This document shows, piece by piece, positions 7,820 to 14,961 of a stretch of 64,000 bases of DNA (within the stretch, counting starts at the first letter, position 1; the number at the start of each line of letters is the position of its first letter). Origin of the DNA: Fusobacteria bacterium ZRK30 (GTDB lineage: Bacteria > Fusobacteriota > Fusobacteriia > Fusobacteriales > Fusobacteriaceae); contig CP102405.1 in assembly GCA_024628785.1 (NCBI GenBank), forward strand, positions 868,001 through 932,000. The letters run 5' to 3'. The position numbers were made by a program, and so were the translations under genes. The notes below the pieces were generated by a model. The model did no database searches. It was not told where the DNA came from and saw only the letters and a list, made by a program, of their open reading frames with translations.

Positions 7820-8302
7820 ATGAAAAATTTCTTTAGAAATATAGAAGTAATTCTGGGGAGTATAACGATAAGTGTAACAGTATTATCTGTAATAACCAAT
7901 GTTATTTTAAGATATGGTTTTGGAATTCAATTCGCTTGGATTGAAGAGGTATCGGTAGGATGTTTCATATGGACTGTATTTTTAGGAGCTACAGCAGCTT
8001 ATAAAGACAAAGCATTGATAGGGGTAGAAGTTTTAACACAGGCACTACCATATAAAGGAAGAAGGTTTTTAGAATTAATAATATATAGTTTCTTATTTGT
8101 TCTAACTGCAACCCTCTTTTATTTGAGTTACAACTATACAGTGGGGTCGGATAAGATTACTTCAGCATTAGAAGTATCCTATGTATATATAAACTCATCT
8201 ATAGTAGTTTCATTCGGATTGATGACCTTTTATTCATTGGAATTTTTGGTTAAGGATATAATCTTATTTATGGATGAACAAAGAAAAGTAGAAAAAAATT
8301 AA
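7820..8302 (+). CDS. dctQ: TRAP transporter small permease subunit (DctQ family)
   Basis: The small membrane subunit of the TRAP transporter, 160 residues with four predicted transmembrane helices (about residues 13-35, 45-66, 84-108, 122-146). The motif IEEVSVGCFIWTVFLGATAAYKDKALIGV is the family signature around the second helix. The ATG at 7820 is preferred over one 12 bases upstream because GGGGTGG lies just before it. It works with the receptor and large permease on either side; together they import solute with sodium ions. Confidence 0.92.
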   Translation: MKNFFRNIEVILGSITISVTVLSVITNVILRYGFGIQFAWIEEVSVGCFIWTVFLGATAAYKDKALIGVEVLTQALPYKGRRFLELIIYSFLFVLTATLFYLSYNYTVGSDKITSALEVSYVYINSSIVVSFGLMTFYSLEFLVKDIILFMDEQRKVEKN

Positions 8303-8326
8303 TTTAGTCGAAAAGGAAGTGAGAAA

Positions 8327-9613
8327 GTGGAAGGTTTTTATCCAATAATAATTTTATTTATATTGTTTTTCTTAAATATACCAATAGCCTTTGCATTAAT
8401 GGGTGCATCGATGTATTATTTTATCTTCGTAGATAATATTATGTCAATGAACATGATCATGCAAAGATTTGTAACCTCTATTGAGTCATTTCCATATTTA
8501 GCGGTACCGTTTTTTATAATGGTAGGATCGGTAATGAACTATTCTGGAATCAGTAATAGTTTGATGGCAATGGCAGAGGTATTAGCTGGTCATATGGCCG
8601 GAGGATTAGCTCAGGTAAATGTAGTTTTAAGTATGATGATGGGTGGTATTTCAGGGTCTGCCAATGCAGATGCTGCTATGCAGTCCAAAATATTAGTACC
8701 AGAGATGAGAAAAAGAGGGTTTAGTGCACCCTTTTCAGCAGCAGTAACGGCAGCTTCATCTTCTGTCAGTCCGGTAATACCACCGGGAACAAACTTGATT
8801 ATCTATGCATTGATAGCCAATGTATCTGTATCAAAGATGTTTTTGGCAGGATATACACCGGGAATATTGATGACATTGGCACTTATGATAACTGTTCATG
8901 TGATCTCTAAAAAAAGAGGATACCTGCCTTCGAGAGATAAGATTGCAAGTCCTAAAGAGATAGCTATTCAGTTTAAAGATTCTATCTGGGCATTACTCAT
9001 TCCGTTTGGAATTATATTAGGAATGCGTTTTGGACTCTTCACTCCTACAGAAGCAGGGGGAATGGCAGTATTATTTTGTGTAGTAATAGGAACCTTTGTA
9101 TATAAAAAATTAAAGTTAAGGCATATCCCGATTATCTTAAGGGATACAGTATATGGTACAGGATCGGTTATGTTTCTTATCATAGGAGCTAAAGTATTTG
9201 GTTACTATCTGACTTTAGAAAGAATACCTCAGACAATCACAACATTCCTGATGGACTTTACAGACAGTAAGTTTGTATTACTAATAATAATCAACTTGTT
9301 ATTATTATTTATCGGGATGTTTATAGAGGGTGGAGCAGCACTTATTATATTGGCACCATTATTAGTACCGGCAGTAACCAGTATGGGAATAGACCCTATT
9401 CACTTTGGGGTGATCCTGATAGTTAATATTATGATCGGTGGAATAACTCCTCCATTCGGATCTATGATGTTTACGACCTGTACCATAGTCGGCGTCAAAT
9501 TAGATGATTTCGTAAAAGAGATAATACCATTTATAGTGGCTCTGATGATAGTATTGATAGTTCTTACTTATTCAGCACCTGTAGCTATGTTTATACCTAA
9601 CTTACTGGGGTAG
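8327..9613 (+). CDS. dctM: TRAP transporter large permease subunit (DctM family)
   Basis: The transporting subunit of the TRAP system, 428 residues and largely membrane-embedded with about 12 helices. Family features include the N-terminal FFLNIPIAFALMGAS, the SGSANADAAMQSKILVPEM loop with sodium-site type residues, SPVIPPGTNLIIYA at about residue 148, FTPTEAGGMAVL, and GGITPPFGSMMFT near the C terminus. Translation starts at a GTG placed 7 bases after AGGAAGTGA; no better ATG exists. The gene follows dctQ by 24 bases and precedes the HAD phosphatase by 7, so the three are translated from one message. Confidence 0.95.
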   Translation: MEGFYPIIILFILFFLNIPIAFALMGASMYYFIFVDNIMSMNMIMQRFVTSIESFPYLAVPFFIMVGSVMNYSGISNSLMAMAEVLAGHMAGGLAQVNVVLSMMMGGISGSANADAAMQSKILVPEMRKRGFSAPFSAAVTAASSSVSPVIPPGTNLIIYALIANVSVSKMFLAGYTPGILMTLALMITVHVISKKRGYLPSRDKIASPKEIAIQFKDSIWALLIPFGIILGMRFGLFTPTEAGGMAVLFCVVIGTFVYKKLKLRHIPIILRDTVYGTGSVMFLIIGAKVFGYYLTLERIPQTITTFLMDFTDSKFVLLIIINLLLLFIGMFIEGGAALIILAPLLVPAVTSMGIDPIHFGVILIVNIMIGGITPPFGSMMFTTCTIVGVKLDDFVKEIIPFIVALMIVLIVLTYSAPVAMFIPNLLG

Positions 9614-9620
9614 ATGAATT

Positions 9621-10415
9621 ATGAGTGAATTAAAAAATAAAAAATGTTTTATATTTGATATGGACGGAACCATCTATTTAGGAGATCATTTTATAGATGG
9701 GGCTGTGGACCTCTTAAAACATATAGAAAAAATAGGAAAGAACTTTGTATTTTTAACCAATAATTCCTCCAAAAACAGCGGAGTTTATTGTGAAAAATTA
9801 AAGAAAATGGGATTTGAAGTAAAAGAGGATAAGATATTTACCTCAGGAGAAGCAACCAGGATCTATATAAATAAGTTTAAACCAGGAGCCAAAATTTATT
9901 TGCTGGGAAATGAATATTTAGAGGCAGAGTTTGAAGAGAATGGATTCATCCTAGTTAAAGACAGAAATTCCAATCCAGACTATGTGGTCTTAGGATTTGA
10001 TACTACTTTAACCTATGAAAAAATATGGACAGCTTGTGATTATATAAAGGATGGAGTGGAGTTTTTAGCTACCCATCCGGATTATGTGTGTCCTCTACCT
10101 ATGGGTAAGAGTATGCCTGATACAGGTGCTATGATAAAGATGTTTGAGGCAGCTGCAGGTGTATCTCCAAAGATAATAGGTAAACCAAATAAGCTGATAA
10201 TAGAGTCTATCTTAGATAAATATCAGCTGAAACCGGAAGATGTGGTTATGGTAGGAGACAGGTTGTATACAGATATGAAATTAGGAGAAAATGCCGGGAT
10301 AGATTCTATCTTGGTGCTTACAGGTGAGGCTACAGAGGAAGATGTGAAAACCTCTAATATCCTGCCCACCTATATATTTGAATCTGTAAAGACAATATAT
10401 ATAAATTTGAAATAA
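9621..10415 (+). CDS. HAD-superfamily subfamily IIA phosphatase (NagD/PGP-like)
   Basis: A 264-residue cytoplasmic phosphatase of the HAD IIA branch, which includes NagD, AraL, and p-nitrophenyl-, phosphoglycolate- and glycerol-phosphate phosphatases. Motif I is FDMDGTIYLGD (nucleophile Asp and acid/base Asp), motif II is FLTNNSSK, the motif III Lys lies in GKPNKLI, and motif IV is MVGDRLYTDM. The C2-type cap lies between II and III. It ends the glpQ-dctPQM operon and is followed by a terminator. Given its company it may dephosphorylate a compound derived from glycerophosphodiesters, but the substrate is an inference and the family is broad. Confidence 0.9.
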   Translation: MSELKNKKCFIFDMDGTIYLGDHFIDGAVDLLKHIEKIGKNFVFLTNNSSKNSGVYCEKLKKMGFEVKEDKIFTSGEATRIYINKFKPGAKIYLLGNEYLEAEFEENGFILVKDRNSNPDYVVLGFDTTLTYEKIWTACDYIKDGVEFLATHPDYVCPLPMGKSMPDTGAMIKMFEAAAGVSPKIIGKPNKLIIESILDKYQLKPEDVVMVGDRLYTDMKLGENAGIDSILVLTGEATEEDVKTSNILPTYIFESVKTIYINLK

Positions 10416-10421
10416 AAAAAT

Positions 10422-10466
10422 AAAAAGGAAGTTTTGTACATTTAAGGTATACAAAGCTTCTTTTTT
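10422..10466 (+). terminator. Intrinsic terminator of the glpQ-TRAP-HAD operon
   Basis: AAAAAGGAAG followed by TTTTGTA pairs with TACAAAG followed by CTTCTTTTTT, an A-to-T flanked stem of about 16 bp with one mismatch. Confidence 0.85.
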
Positions 10467-10537
10467 GGAATATATTAGATGGTATCTGTTAAGGATAGAT
10501 TAGGGCCAGGGTAGCCCGTGCAGGGAGTGGATAAATT

Positions 10538-11257
10538 ATGGAAATGATAATGACGCTTTATGGAATGAGTTTATATGAATTTATGCTCCGGGTATTGATA
10601 GCCTGTATAGTTGGGGCATTGTTCGGATTAGAGAGAAAAAGCCGGGGGAAACCTGCAGGGATGAAGACAAATATGCTGGCTTGTGCAGGAGCCGCAATAG
10701 TATCGGTAATTCAGCTTATGATATCTAATAAAACAGCCGAAGCAGGGCTGGATATAGGAAATATAAAAGCTGATCCCACAAGGTTAACAGCTCAGGTTAT
10801 TTCAGGACTTGGTTTTTTAGGTGCCGGGGTAATTATGACTGGGGGAGATAAGGTCAGGGGTCTAACCACTGCAGCAACCCTTTGGCTGGTAGCAATATTA
10901 GGAATAGGAATAGGATATGGATTTTATCCCTTTATACTCCCGGCTTCTGCTATGATATTATTCTTATCGTATCTGATGAAGAAGATTGAAACAACATTTA
11001 TTGAAAAGAGGAAGATAAAGAAAATCATCTTAGAATACGAACAAAGTGAAGACTTAGAGAGTATAATTAAGGAGATTGCCAAGGAAAAGGATATAAAGAT
11101 AGTTGTGGATAAAAAAATAAGCGAGATAGATGACGGAGAACACATCCTTATAAAGAAAGTGATGCATTTTTCACTGCCTAAATATGTAAGCTCAAAATAT
11201 TTTTTCAATATAATAAGGAAATTTGAAGAGGTCATAAGTGTGACACGGATCAATTAA
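10538..11257 (+). CDS. MgtC/SapB-family membrane protein
   Basis: A 239-residue inner membrane protein of the MgtC/SapB/DUF4956-like family, associated with magnesium homeostasis and acid or intracellular stress. The N-terminal half has four to five helices with the family blocks ALFGLERKSRGKPAGMKTNMLACAGAA, where Arg and Lys follow the conserved Glu, and QVISGLGFLGAGVIMTGG, followed by GLTTAATLWLVAILGIGIG. The C-terminal 80 residues are soluble and charged (EYEQSEDLESIIKEIAKEKDIKIV), consistent with the ACT-like regulatory tail of longer members. GGGAGTGG precedes the ATG. No partner gene is next to it. Confidence 0.9.
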   Translation: MEMIMTLYGMSLYEFMLRVLIACIVGALFGLERKSRGKPAGMKTNMLACAGAAIVSVIQLMISNKTAEAGLDIGNIKADPTRLTAQVISGLGFLGAGVIMTGGDKVRGLTTAATLWLVAILGIGIGYGFYPFILPASAMILFLSYLMKKIETTFIEKRKIKKIILEYEQSEDLESIIKEIAKEKDIKIVVDKKISEIDDGEHILIKKVMHFSLPKYVSSKYFFNIIRKFEEVISVTRIN

Positions 11258-11303
11258 GAAAAAGAGCTCAAATAAGGGTGAATACACTTTTTAAATAAAA
11301 AAA

Positions 11304-11332
11304 TTGTAAAAATAAGGGTTATAGTGTATAAT
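11304..11332 (+). promoter_or_regulatory. Sigma-70 promoter of the GlpA-like triplet
   Basis: TTGTAA and a consensus TATAAT are 17 bases apart. Transcription would start near 11339, about 120 bases before the first gene. Confidence 0.8.
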
Positions 11333-11368
11333 TACGGTATAAATTGAATAGAAGCTAGAGATGAAGAG

Positions 11369-11421
11369 AGCTGGACAAAACAGAGTATACGTATTCTGTT
11401 TTGTTCAGCTATTTTTGTTTT
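11369..11421 (+). terminator. Leader terminator / attenuator upstream of the GlpA-like gene
   Basis: AGCTGGACAAAACAGA pairs with TCTGTTTTGTTCAGCT (one wobble position) and is followed by ATTTTTGTTTT. It lies between the promoter at 11304-11332 and the first gene at 11462, so read-through must be controlled. In Bacillus subtilis the glpD leader has the same layout and is governed by the antiterminator GlpP; whether a GlpP homologue acts here is not shown. Confidence 0.75.
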
Positions 11422-11461
11422 CAAATAAAAATTAGATTTAGTTATTTTTAAGGAGGTAGCA

Positions 11462-12895
11462 ATGCAAGATATTTTAATAGTAGGGGCAGGAGTAATAGGG
11501 GGGTCTATAGCAAGGGAACTTTCGAAATATAGTCTGAATGTGGTGGTATTAGACAAGGAAACAGATGTAGCCAATGGAACAACTAAGGCGAATTCAGCCA
11601 TTGTACATGCAGGATACGATGCTACAGAGGGAACTTTGATGGCTAAATATAATGCCTTGGGAAATACAATGTTCGATAAATTAAGTGAGGAATTAGACTT
11701 TCCATTCAAAAGAATAGGATCATTGGTAGTTGCAAACAGTGAAGAGGAAAGAAAACATATAGATGAATTATTACAAAGGGGAATAGAAAATAAGATTCCA
11801 GGTGTAAGAATAATTGAAAAAGATGAATTAAAAAAAGTTGAACCAAAGATAAATGAAGATGCCGTTGCGGCACTATTAGCTCCTACAGGAGGAGTAGTAG
11901 GACCATGGGAGATGACTATAGCGCTTATGGAAAATGCTGTAGATAACGGTGTAAAATTAGACTTAAATACAGAGGTTTTGGATATAGAAAAAATAGAGGG
12001 CGGATACAGAGTAATCACAAACCAAAGAGATTATGAAACTAGATGTATCATAAATGCTTCTGGAGTATATGCAGATAAGATCCATGGAATGGTAGCAGAG
12101 GAGACATTTAAAATAACTCCTAGAAGGGGACAATATTTCGTCTTAGATAAAACACAGGGAGAATTAGTTAACCATGTTATATTCCAATGTCCAACTAAAT
12201 TAGGAAAGGGTGTTTTGGTAACTCCTACAGTTCATGGAAATGTATTGGCAGGACCAGATGCTGAGGATCTAAGTGACAGAGCTAACTTAGCGACTACAGC
12301 AGACAGATTGGATTTCGTAAGGGAGCATGCACTGAAATCTATAAAGGAGTTAAACTTCAGAGAGGGGATTAGAAACTTTGCAGGACTCAGAGCACAGCCG
12401 AGCACAAACGACTTTATAATTGAAGAGGTAGAGGGAGCTAAAGGATTTATAGATGTAGCAGGAATAAAATCACCGGGATTATCATCTGCTCCAGCTATTG
12501 CAGTAGACGTGGTAGAGATAGCTAAAAAGATCTTAGGAGATGTAGCATTAAACAAGGAATTCAAGCCTAACAGAAAAAAACATTACGAATTTATAACTGA
12601 AACTGCTGAAAAAAAAGCAGAATTAATAAACCAGGACAGAAGATATGGAAACATGATATGCAGATGTGAAAATATCACGGAGGGTGAAATAGTAGATTCT
12701 ATCCATAGAAATGTAGGAGCAACTACAGTAGATGGTGTGAAAAAAAGGTGCAGACCGGGAATGGGAAGATGCCAGGGTGGATTCTGCGGACCTAGAATAC
12801 AAGAGATCTTAGCCCGTGAATTAGGAAAAAGCTTGGAAGAGATTGTATTAGATAAGGCAGATTCATACATACTGACTGGAGAAACTAAAAAATAA
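11462..12895 (+). CDS. glpA: GlpA-like FAD-dependent glycerol-3-phosphate dehydrogenase with BFD [2Fe-2S] domain
   Basis: A 477-residue flavoprotein of the GlpA / L-2-hydroxyglutarate oxidase family, expected to oxidise sn-glycerol-3-phosphate or a related alpha-hydroxy compound. The Rossmann motif ILIVGAGVIGGSIARELSK starts at residue 4, followed by the DAO-fold block ANSAIVHAGYDATEGTLMAKYN. Residues about 400-460 form a BFD-like [2Fe-2S] domain with Cys in CRCEN, KRC, GRC and GFC. That domain passes electrons to the next subunit. AGGAGG gives a clear start. It leads a three-gene unit (GlpA-like, FAD oxidoreductase, DUF1667) common in Clostridia and Fusobacteria. The substrate assignment rests on family and context. 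Confidence 0.88.
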   Translation: MQDILIVGAGVIGGSIARELSKYSLNVVVLDKETDVANGTTKANSAIVHAGYDATEGTLMAKYNALGNTMFDKLSEELDFPFKRIGSLVVANSEEERKHIDELLQRGIENKIPGVRIIEKDELKKVEPKINEDAVAALLAPTGGVVGPWEMTIALMENAVDNGVKLDLNTEVLDIEKIEGGYRVITNQRDYETRCIINASGVYADKIHGMVAEETFKITPRRGQYFVLDKTQGELVNHVIFQCPTKLGKGVLVTPTVHGNVLAGPDAEDLSDRANLATTADRLDFVREHALKSIKELNFREGIRNFAGLRAQPSTNDFIIEEVEGAKGFIDVAGIKSPGLSSAPAIAVDVVEIAKKILGDVALNKEFKPNRKKHYEFITETAEKKAELINQDRRYGNMICRCENITEGEIVDSIHRNVGATTVDGVKKRCRPGMGRCQGGFCGPRIQEILARELGKSLEEIVLDKADSYILTGETKK

Positions 12896-12898
12896 GAC

Positions 12899-12948
12899 TG
12901 TCTTTTAGATATCCCTTTCTAATATAGGCAAGGAATATCTAAAAGACA
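12899..12948 (+). promoter_or_regulatory. Intercistronic hairpin after the GlpA-like gene
   Basis: TGTCTTTTAGATAT pairs perfectly with ATATCTAAAAGACA across a 22-base loop. No T run follows, and the next gene starts 37 bases later with its own AGGAGG. This suggests an mRNA processing or stability element, not a full terminator. Confidence 0.7.
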
Positions 12949-12984
12949 AGATAGAAAATCAAATTATAATTCTGGAGGAAATAG

Positions 12985-14238
12985 ATGAAATATGAAGTGG
13001 TAGTATTAGGTGGTGGGCCGGCAGGACTGGCTGCAGCAATAGAAGCTAAAAAAAATGGAATTAAAGAGATACTTATCATTGAAAGAGATAATGAGTTAGG
13101 AGGGATCTTACAGCAGTGTATCCATAATGGATTTGGATTACATGAGTTCAAAGAGGAGCTTACAGGACCTGAATATGCCCAAAGATTTATAAATCAAATG
13201 GCTGAAGAGGGAATAGAATATAAATTAGATACAATGGTACTGGATGTAAGTGAAGATAAGAAGATACAGGCTATCAACTCTGTAGACGGATATATGGAGA
13301 TAGAAGCAAAAGCGATAATTTTAGCAATGGGATGCAGAGAAAGAACAAGGGGAGCTATAGCTATACCAGGAGACAGACCAGCAGGAATATTTACAGCAGG
13401 AACAGCTCAAAGATTTGTAAATATGGAAGGATATATGGTAGGAAAAAAAGTAGTTATCTTAGGATCCGGAGATATCGGACTTATCATGGCTAGAAGGATG
13501 ACATTAGAGGGAGCAAAAGTAGAAGCTGTAGTGGAACTTATGCCTTATTCAGGTGGACTTACACGTAATATAGTACAGTGTTTAGAAGATTATGATATAC
13601 CATTGTTACTCAGCCATACTGTTACAAATGTAAAAGGTGACGGCAGATTAGAGAGAGTAACAGTAGCAAAGGTTGACGAGAACAGAAAACCTATTCCGGG
13701 AACTGAGATCAACTATGATGTAGATACTTTATTACTATCTGTAGGATTAATCCCGGAAAATGATCTTTCCAGAAATGCAGGAATTGTACTGGACAGAAGA
13801 ACATCAGGGCCTATTGTAAATGAATCTATGGAAACATCTATCGAAGGGATATTTGCATGTGGAAATGTAGTTCATGTACATGATTTGGTAGATTTCGTAA
13901 GTGCTGAATCTAGAAGAGCAGGAATAAATGCTGCTAAATATATAAAAAATGAGATTAAAAGAGATGAAGAGTTTGTAGAGATAGATGGAACGAACGGTGT
14001 CAGTTATACAGTCCCTCAAAAATTCAGAAAAGAAAACGTAGACAAAGGTTTAGAAGTATTCATGAGGGTTAGAGAAGTATTTAAAGATGTAAAATTAGAG
14101 GTGAGATGCGGGGATGAAACAATAATGAGTTTGAAAAAATCTCATATGGCCCCTGGAGAGATGGAAAAAATAATGATTCCAAAAGTGTTTATGGATAAGA
14201 TCAAAACAAATAAGATCGAAGTTACAATAAAGAGATAG
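12985..14238 (+). CDS. FAD/NAD(P)-dependent oxidoreductase of the GlpA-like complex
   Basis: A 417-residue two-dinucleotide-domain flavoprotein. The FAD site is VVVLGGGPAGLAAAIEAKK (residues 5-23), the NAD(P) site is KVVILGSGDIGLIMARRM (about 155-172), and the C-terminal FAD-binding block is GIFACGNVVHVHDLVDFVS. The segment GGILQQCIHNGFGLHEF near residue 50 includes a cysteine that could be redox active. It likely transfers electrons between NAD(H) and the preceding GlpA-like subunit, replacing the GlpB role of the enterobacterial enzyme. The gene ends 11 bases before the DUF1667 gene, so the products probably form one complex. Annotated examples are also called HcnB- or NoxA-like. Confidence 0.85.
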   Translation: MKYEVVVLGGGPAGLAAAIEAKKNGIKEILIIERDNELGGILQQCIHNGFGLHEFKEELTGPEYAQRFINQMAEEGIEYKLDTMVLDVSEDKKIQAINSVDGYMEIEAKAIILAMGCRERTRGAIAIPGDRPAGIFTAGTAQRFVNMEGYMVGKKVVILGSGDIGLIMARRMTLEGAKVEAVVELMPYSGGLTRNIVQCLEDYDIPLLLSHTVTNVKGDGRLERVTVAKVDENRKPIPGTEINYDVDTLLLSVGLIPENDLSRNAGIVLDRRTSGPIVNESMETSIEGIFACGNVVHVHDLVDFVSAESRRAGINAAKYIKNEIKRDEEFVEIDGTNGVSYTVPQKFRKENVDKGLEVFMRVREVFKDVKLEVRCGDETIMSLKKSHMAPGEMEKIMIPKVFMDKIKTNKIEVTIKR

Positions 14239-14249
14239 GAGGAGAATAG

Positions 14250-14594
14250 ATGAAAAAACTAATATGTATAGTTTGTCCAATGGGATGTCATATAGAGGTA
14301 GATGAACAAAATGACTACAAAACAACAGGAAATCAATGTCCTAGAGGAGCTGTATACGGTAAAAAAGAATTGACTGCTCCTACCCGTGTGGTAACTTCTA
14401 CCATCAAAATATCAGGTGGAATTCATAACAGGGTTCCTGTAAAAACAGCAGGAGATATCCCTAAAGAGTTAAATTTTAAATGTATGGATTTGATAAATAC
14501 CTTAGAGGTAAAATCTCCGGTAAAGATGGGAGATGTTGTCAGTGAAAATATTTTTGATACAGGGGTAAACATAGTAATAACGAGAGATATGTAA
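14250..14594 (+). CDS. DUF1667 iron-sulfur subunit of the GlpA-like complex
   Basis: A 114-residue protein matching DUF1667. Four cysteines near the N terminus (residues 6, 9, 13 and 30, in CIVCPMGCHIEV and NQCPRG) have the spacing of a [4Fe-4S] ligand set like that of molybdopterin oxidoreductases. The rest is a small beta domain (TRVVTSTIKISGG, VPVKTAGDIPKE) ending in NIVITRDM. The domain has no established catalytic role. Its constant position after GlpA-like and FAD oxidoreductase genes makes it a likely electron-transfer subunit. AGGAGG precedes the ATG. Confidence 0.85.
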   Translation: MKKLICIVCPMGCHIEVDEQNDYKTTGNQCPRGAVYGKKELTAPTRVVTSTIKISGGIHNRVPVKTAGDIPKELNFKCMDLINTLEVKSPVKMGDVVSENIFDTGVNIVITRDM

Positions 14595-14597
14595 ATT

Positions 14598-14640
14598 AAA
14601 AAGATAGAGTTTTCAACTGAGAAAACTCTATCTTTTTTAG
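14598..14640 (+). terminator. Intrinsic terminator of the GlpA-like triplet
   Basis: AAAAAGATAGAGTTTTC pairs perfectly with GAAAACTCTATCTTTTT across a 6-base loop. Confidence 0.92.
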
Positions 14641-14664
14641 TTTTAGGAAAACTAATCACAAGAA

Positions 14665-14750
14665 GTGTTCTAAAAGTATCTACTAGCGAGAAGCATTGCA
14701 AAGAGACTAATAGTTTATTACATAGATATAGAAATTTGAGATAAAATTTA
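14665..14750. repeat. Dispersed non-coding repeat, copy A
   Basis: The 86-base segment aligns with 46468-46556. Conserved blocks are GTGTTCT/GTGTATCT, AAGTATYTACTRGCGAG, GTTTATTACATA and TTTGAGATARAA, about 75 percent identical by eye. Both copies lie just downstream of an operon terminator, in the same orientation. Nothing in it looks coding or transposase-like. Confidence 0.6.
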
Positions 14751-14797
14751 TGGAATAAATAAAAGAATATAAAGATATAGACTGTGCCTGTCTGGGT

Positions 14798-14818
14798 GCA
14801 GCGTTACGTTGCTTTTTT
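14798..14818 (+). terminator. Small terminator-like hairpin upstream of ptsI
   Basis: GCAGCG-TTA-CGTTGC with one wobble is followed by six T. What it terminates is unclear: it is 160 bases after the triplet terminator and before the ptsI promoter, so it may end a short RNA. Confidence 0.5.
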
Positions 14819-14899
14819 GTCTTTAAAAAATAAATTAGGAGATGAATTATTACTTATAATATTTAGTCTCATATATTCTTACGATAATTGTAGAACTCC

Positions 14900-14928
14900 T
14901 TGAAAAAACTACGAAAATGGAATATAAT
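14900..14928 (+). promoter_or_regulatory. Sigma-70 promoter of ptsI-ptsH-ispH-rpsA
   Basis: TTGAAA and TATAAT are 17 bases apart. The -10 ends 33 bases before the ptsI start codon. Confidence 0.8.
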
Positions 14929-14961
14929 TATAAGAGATAATAAATTAAAAGGGGTAAGTAT

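Larger units (their letters stand above)
14595..14899 (+). other. Gene-free stretch between the GlpA-like triplet and ptsI
   Basis: Holds the triplet terminator, copy A of a non-coding repeat (14665-14750) and a small terminator-like hairpin (14798-14818), then AT-rich sequence up to the ptsI promoter. No coding region was found. Confidence 0.7.

Noticed and set aside
11332-12018. 228-codon antisense frame over the GlpA-like gene and its leader
   Set aside because: Its Ser/Phe/Ile-rich text is the shadow of an A-rich gene. It crosses the leader terminator and has no ribosome site.
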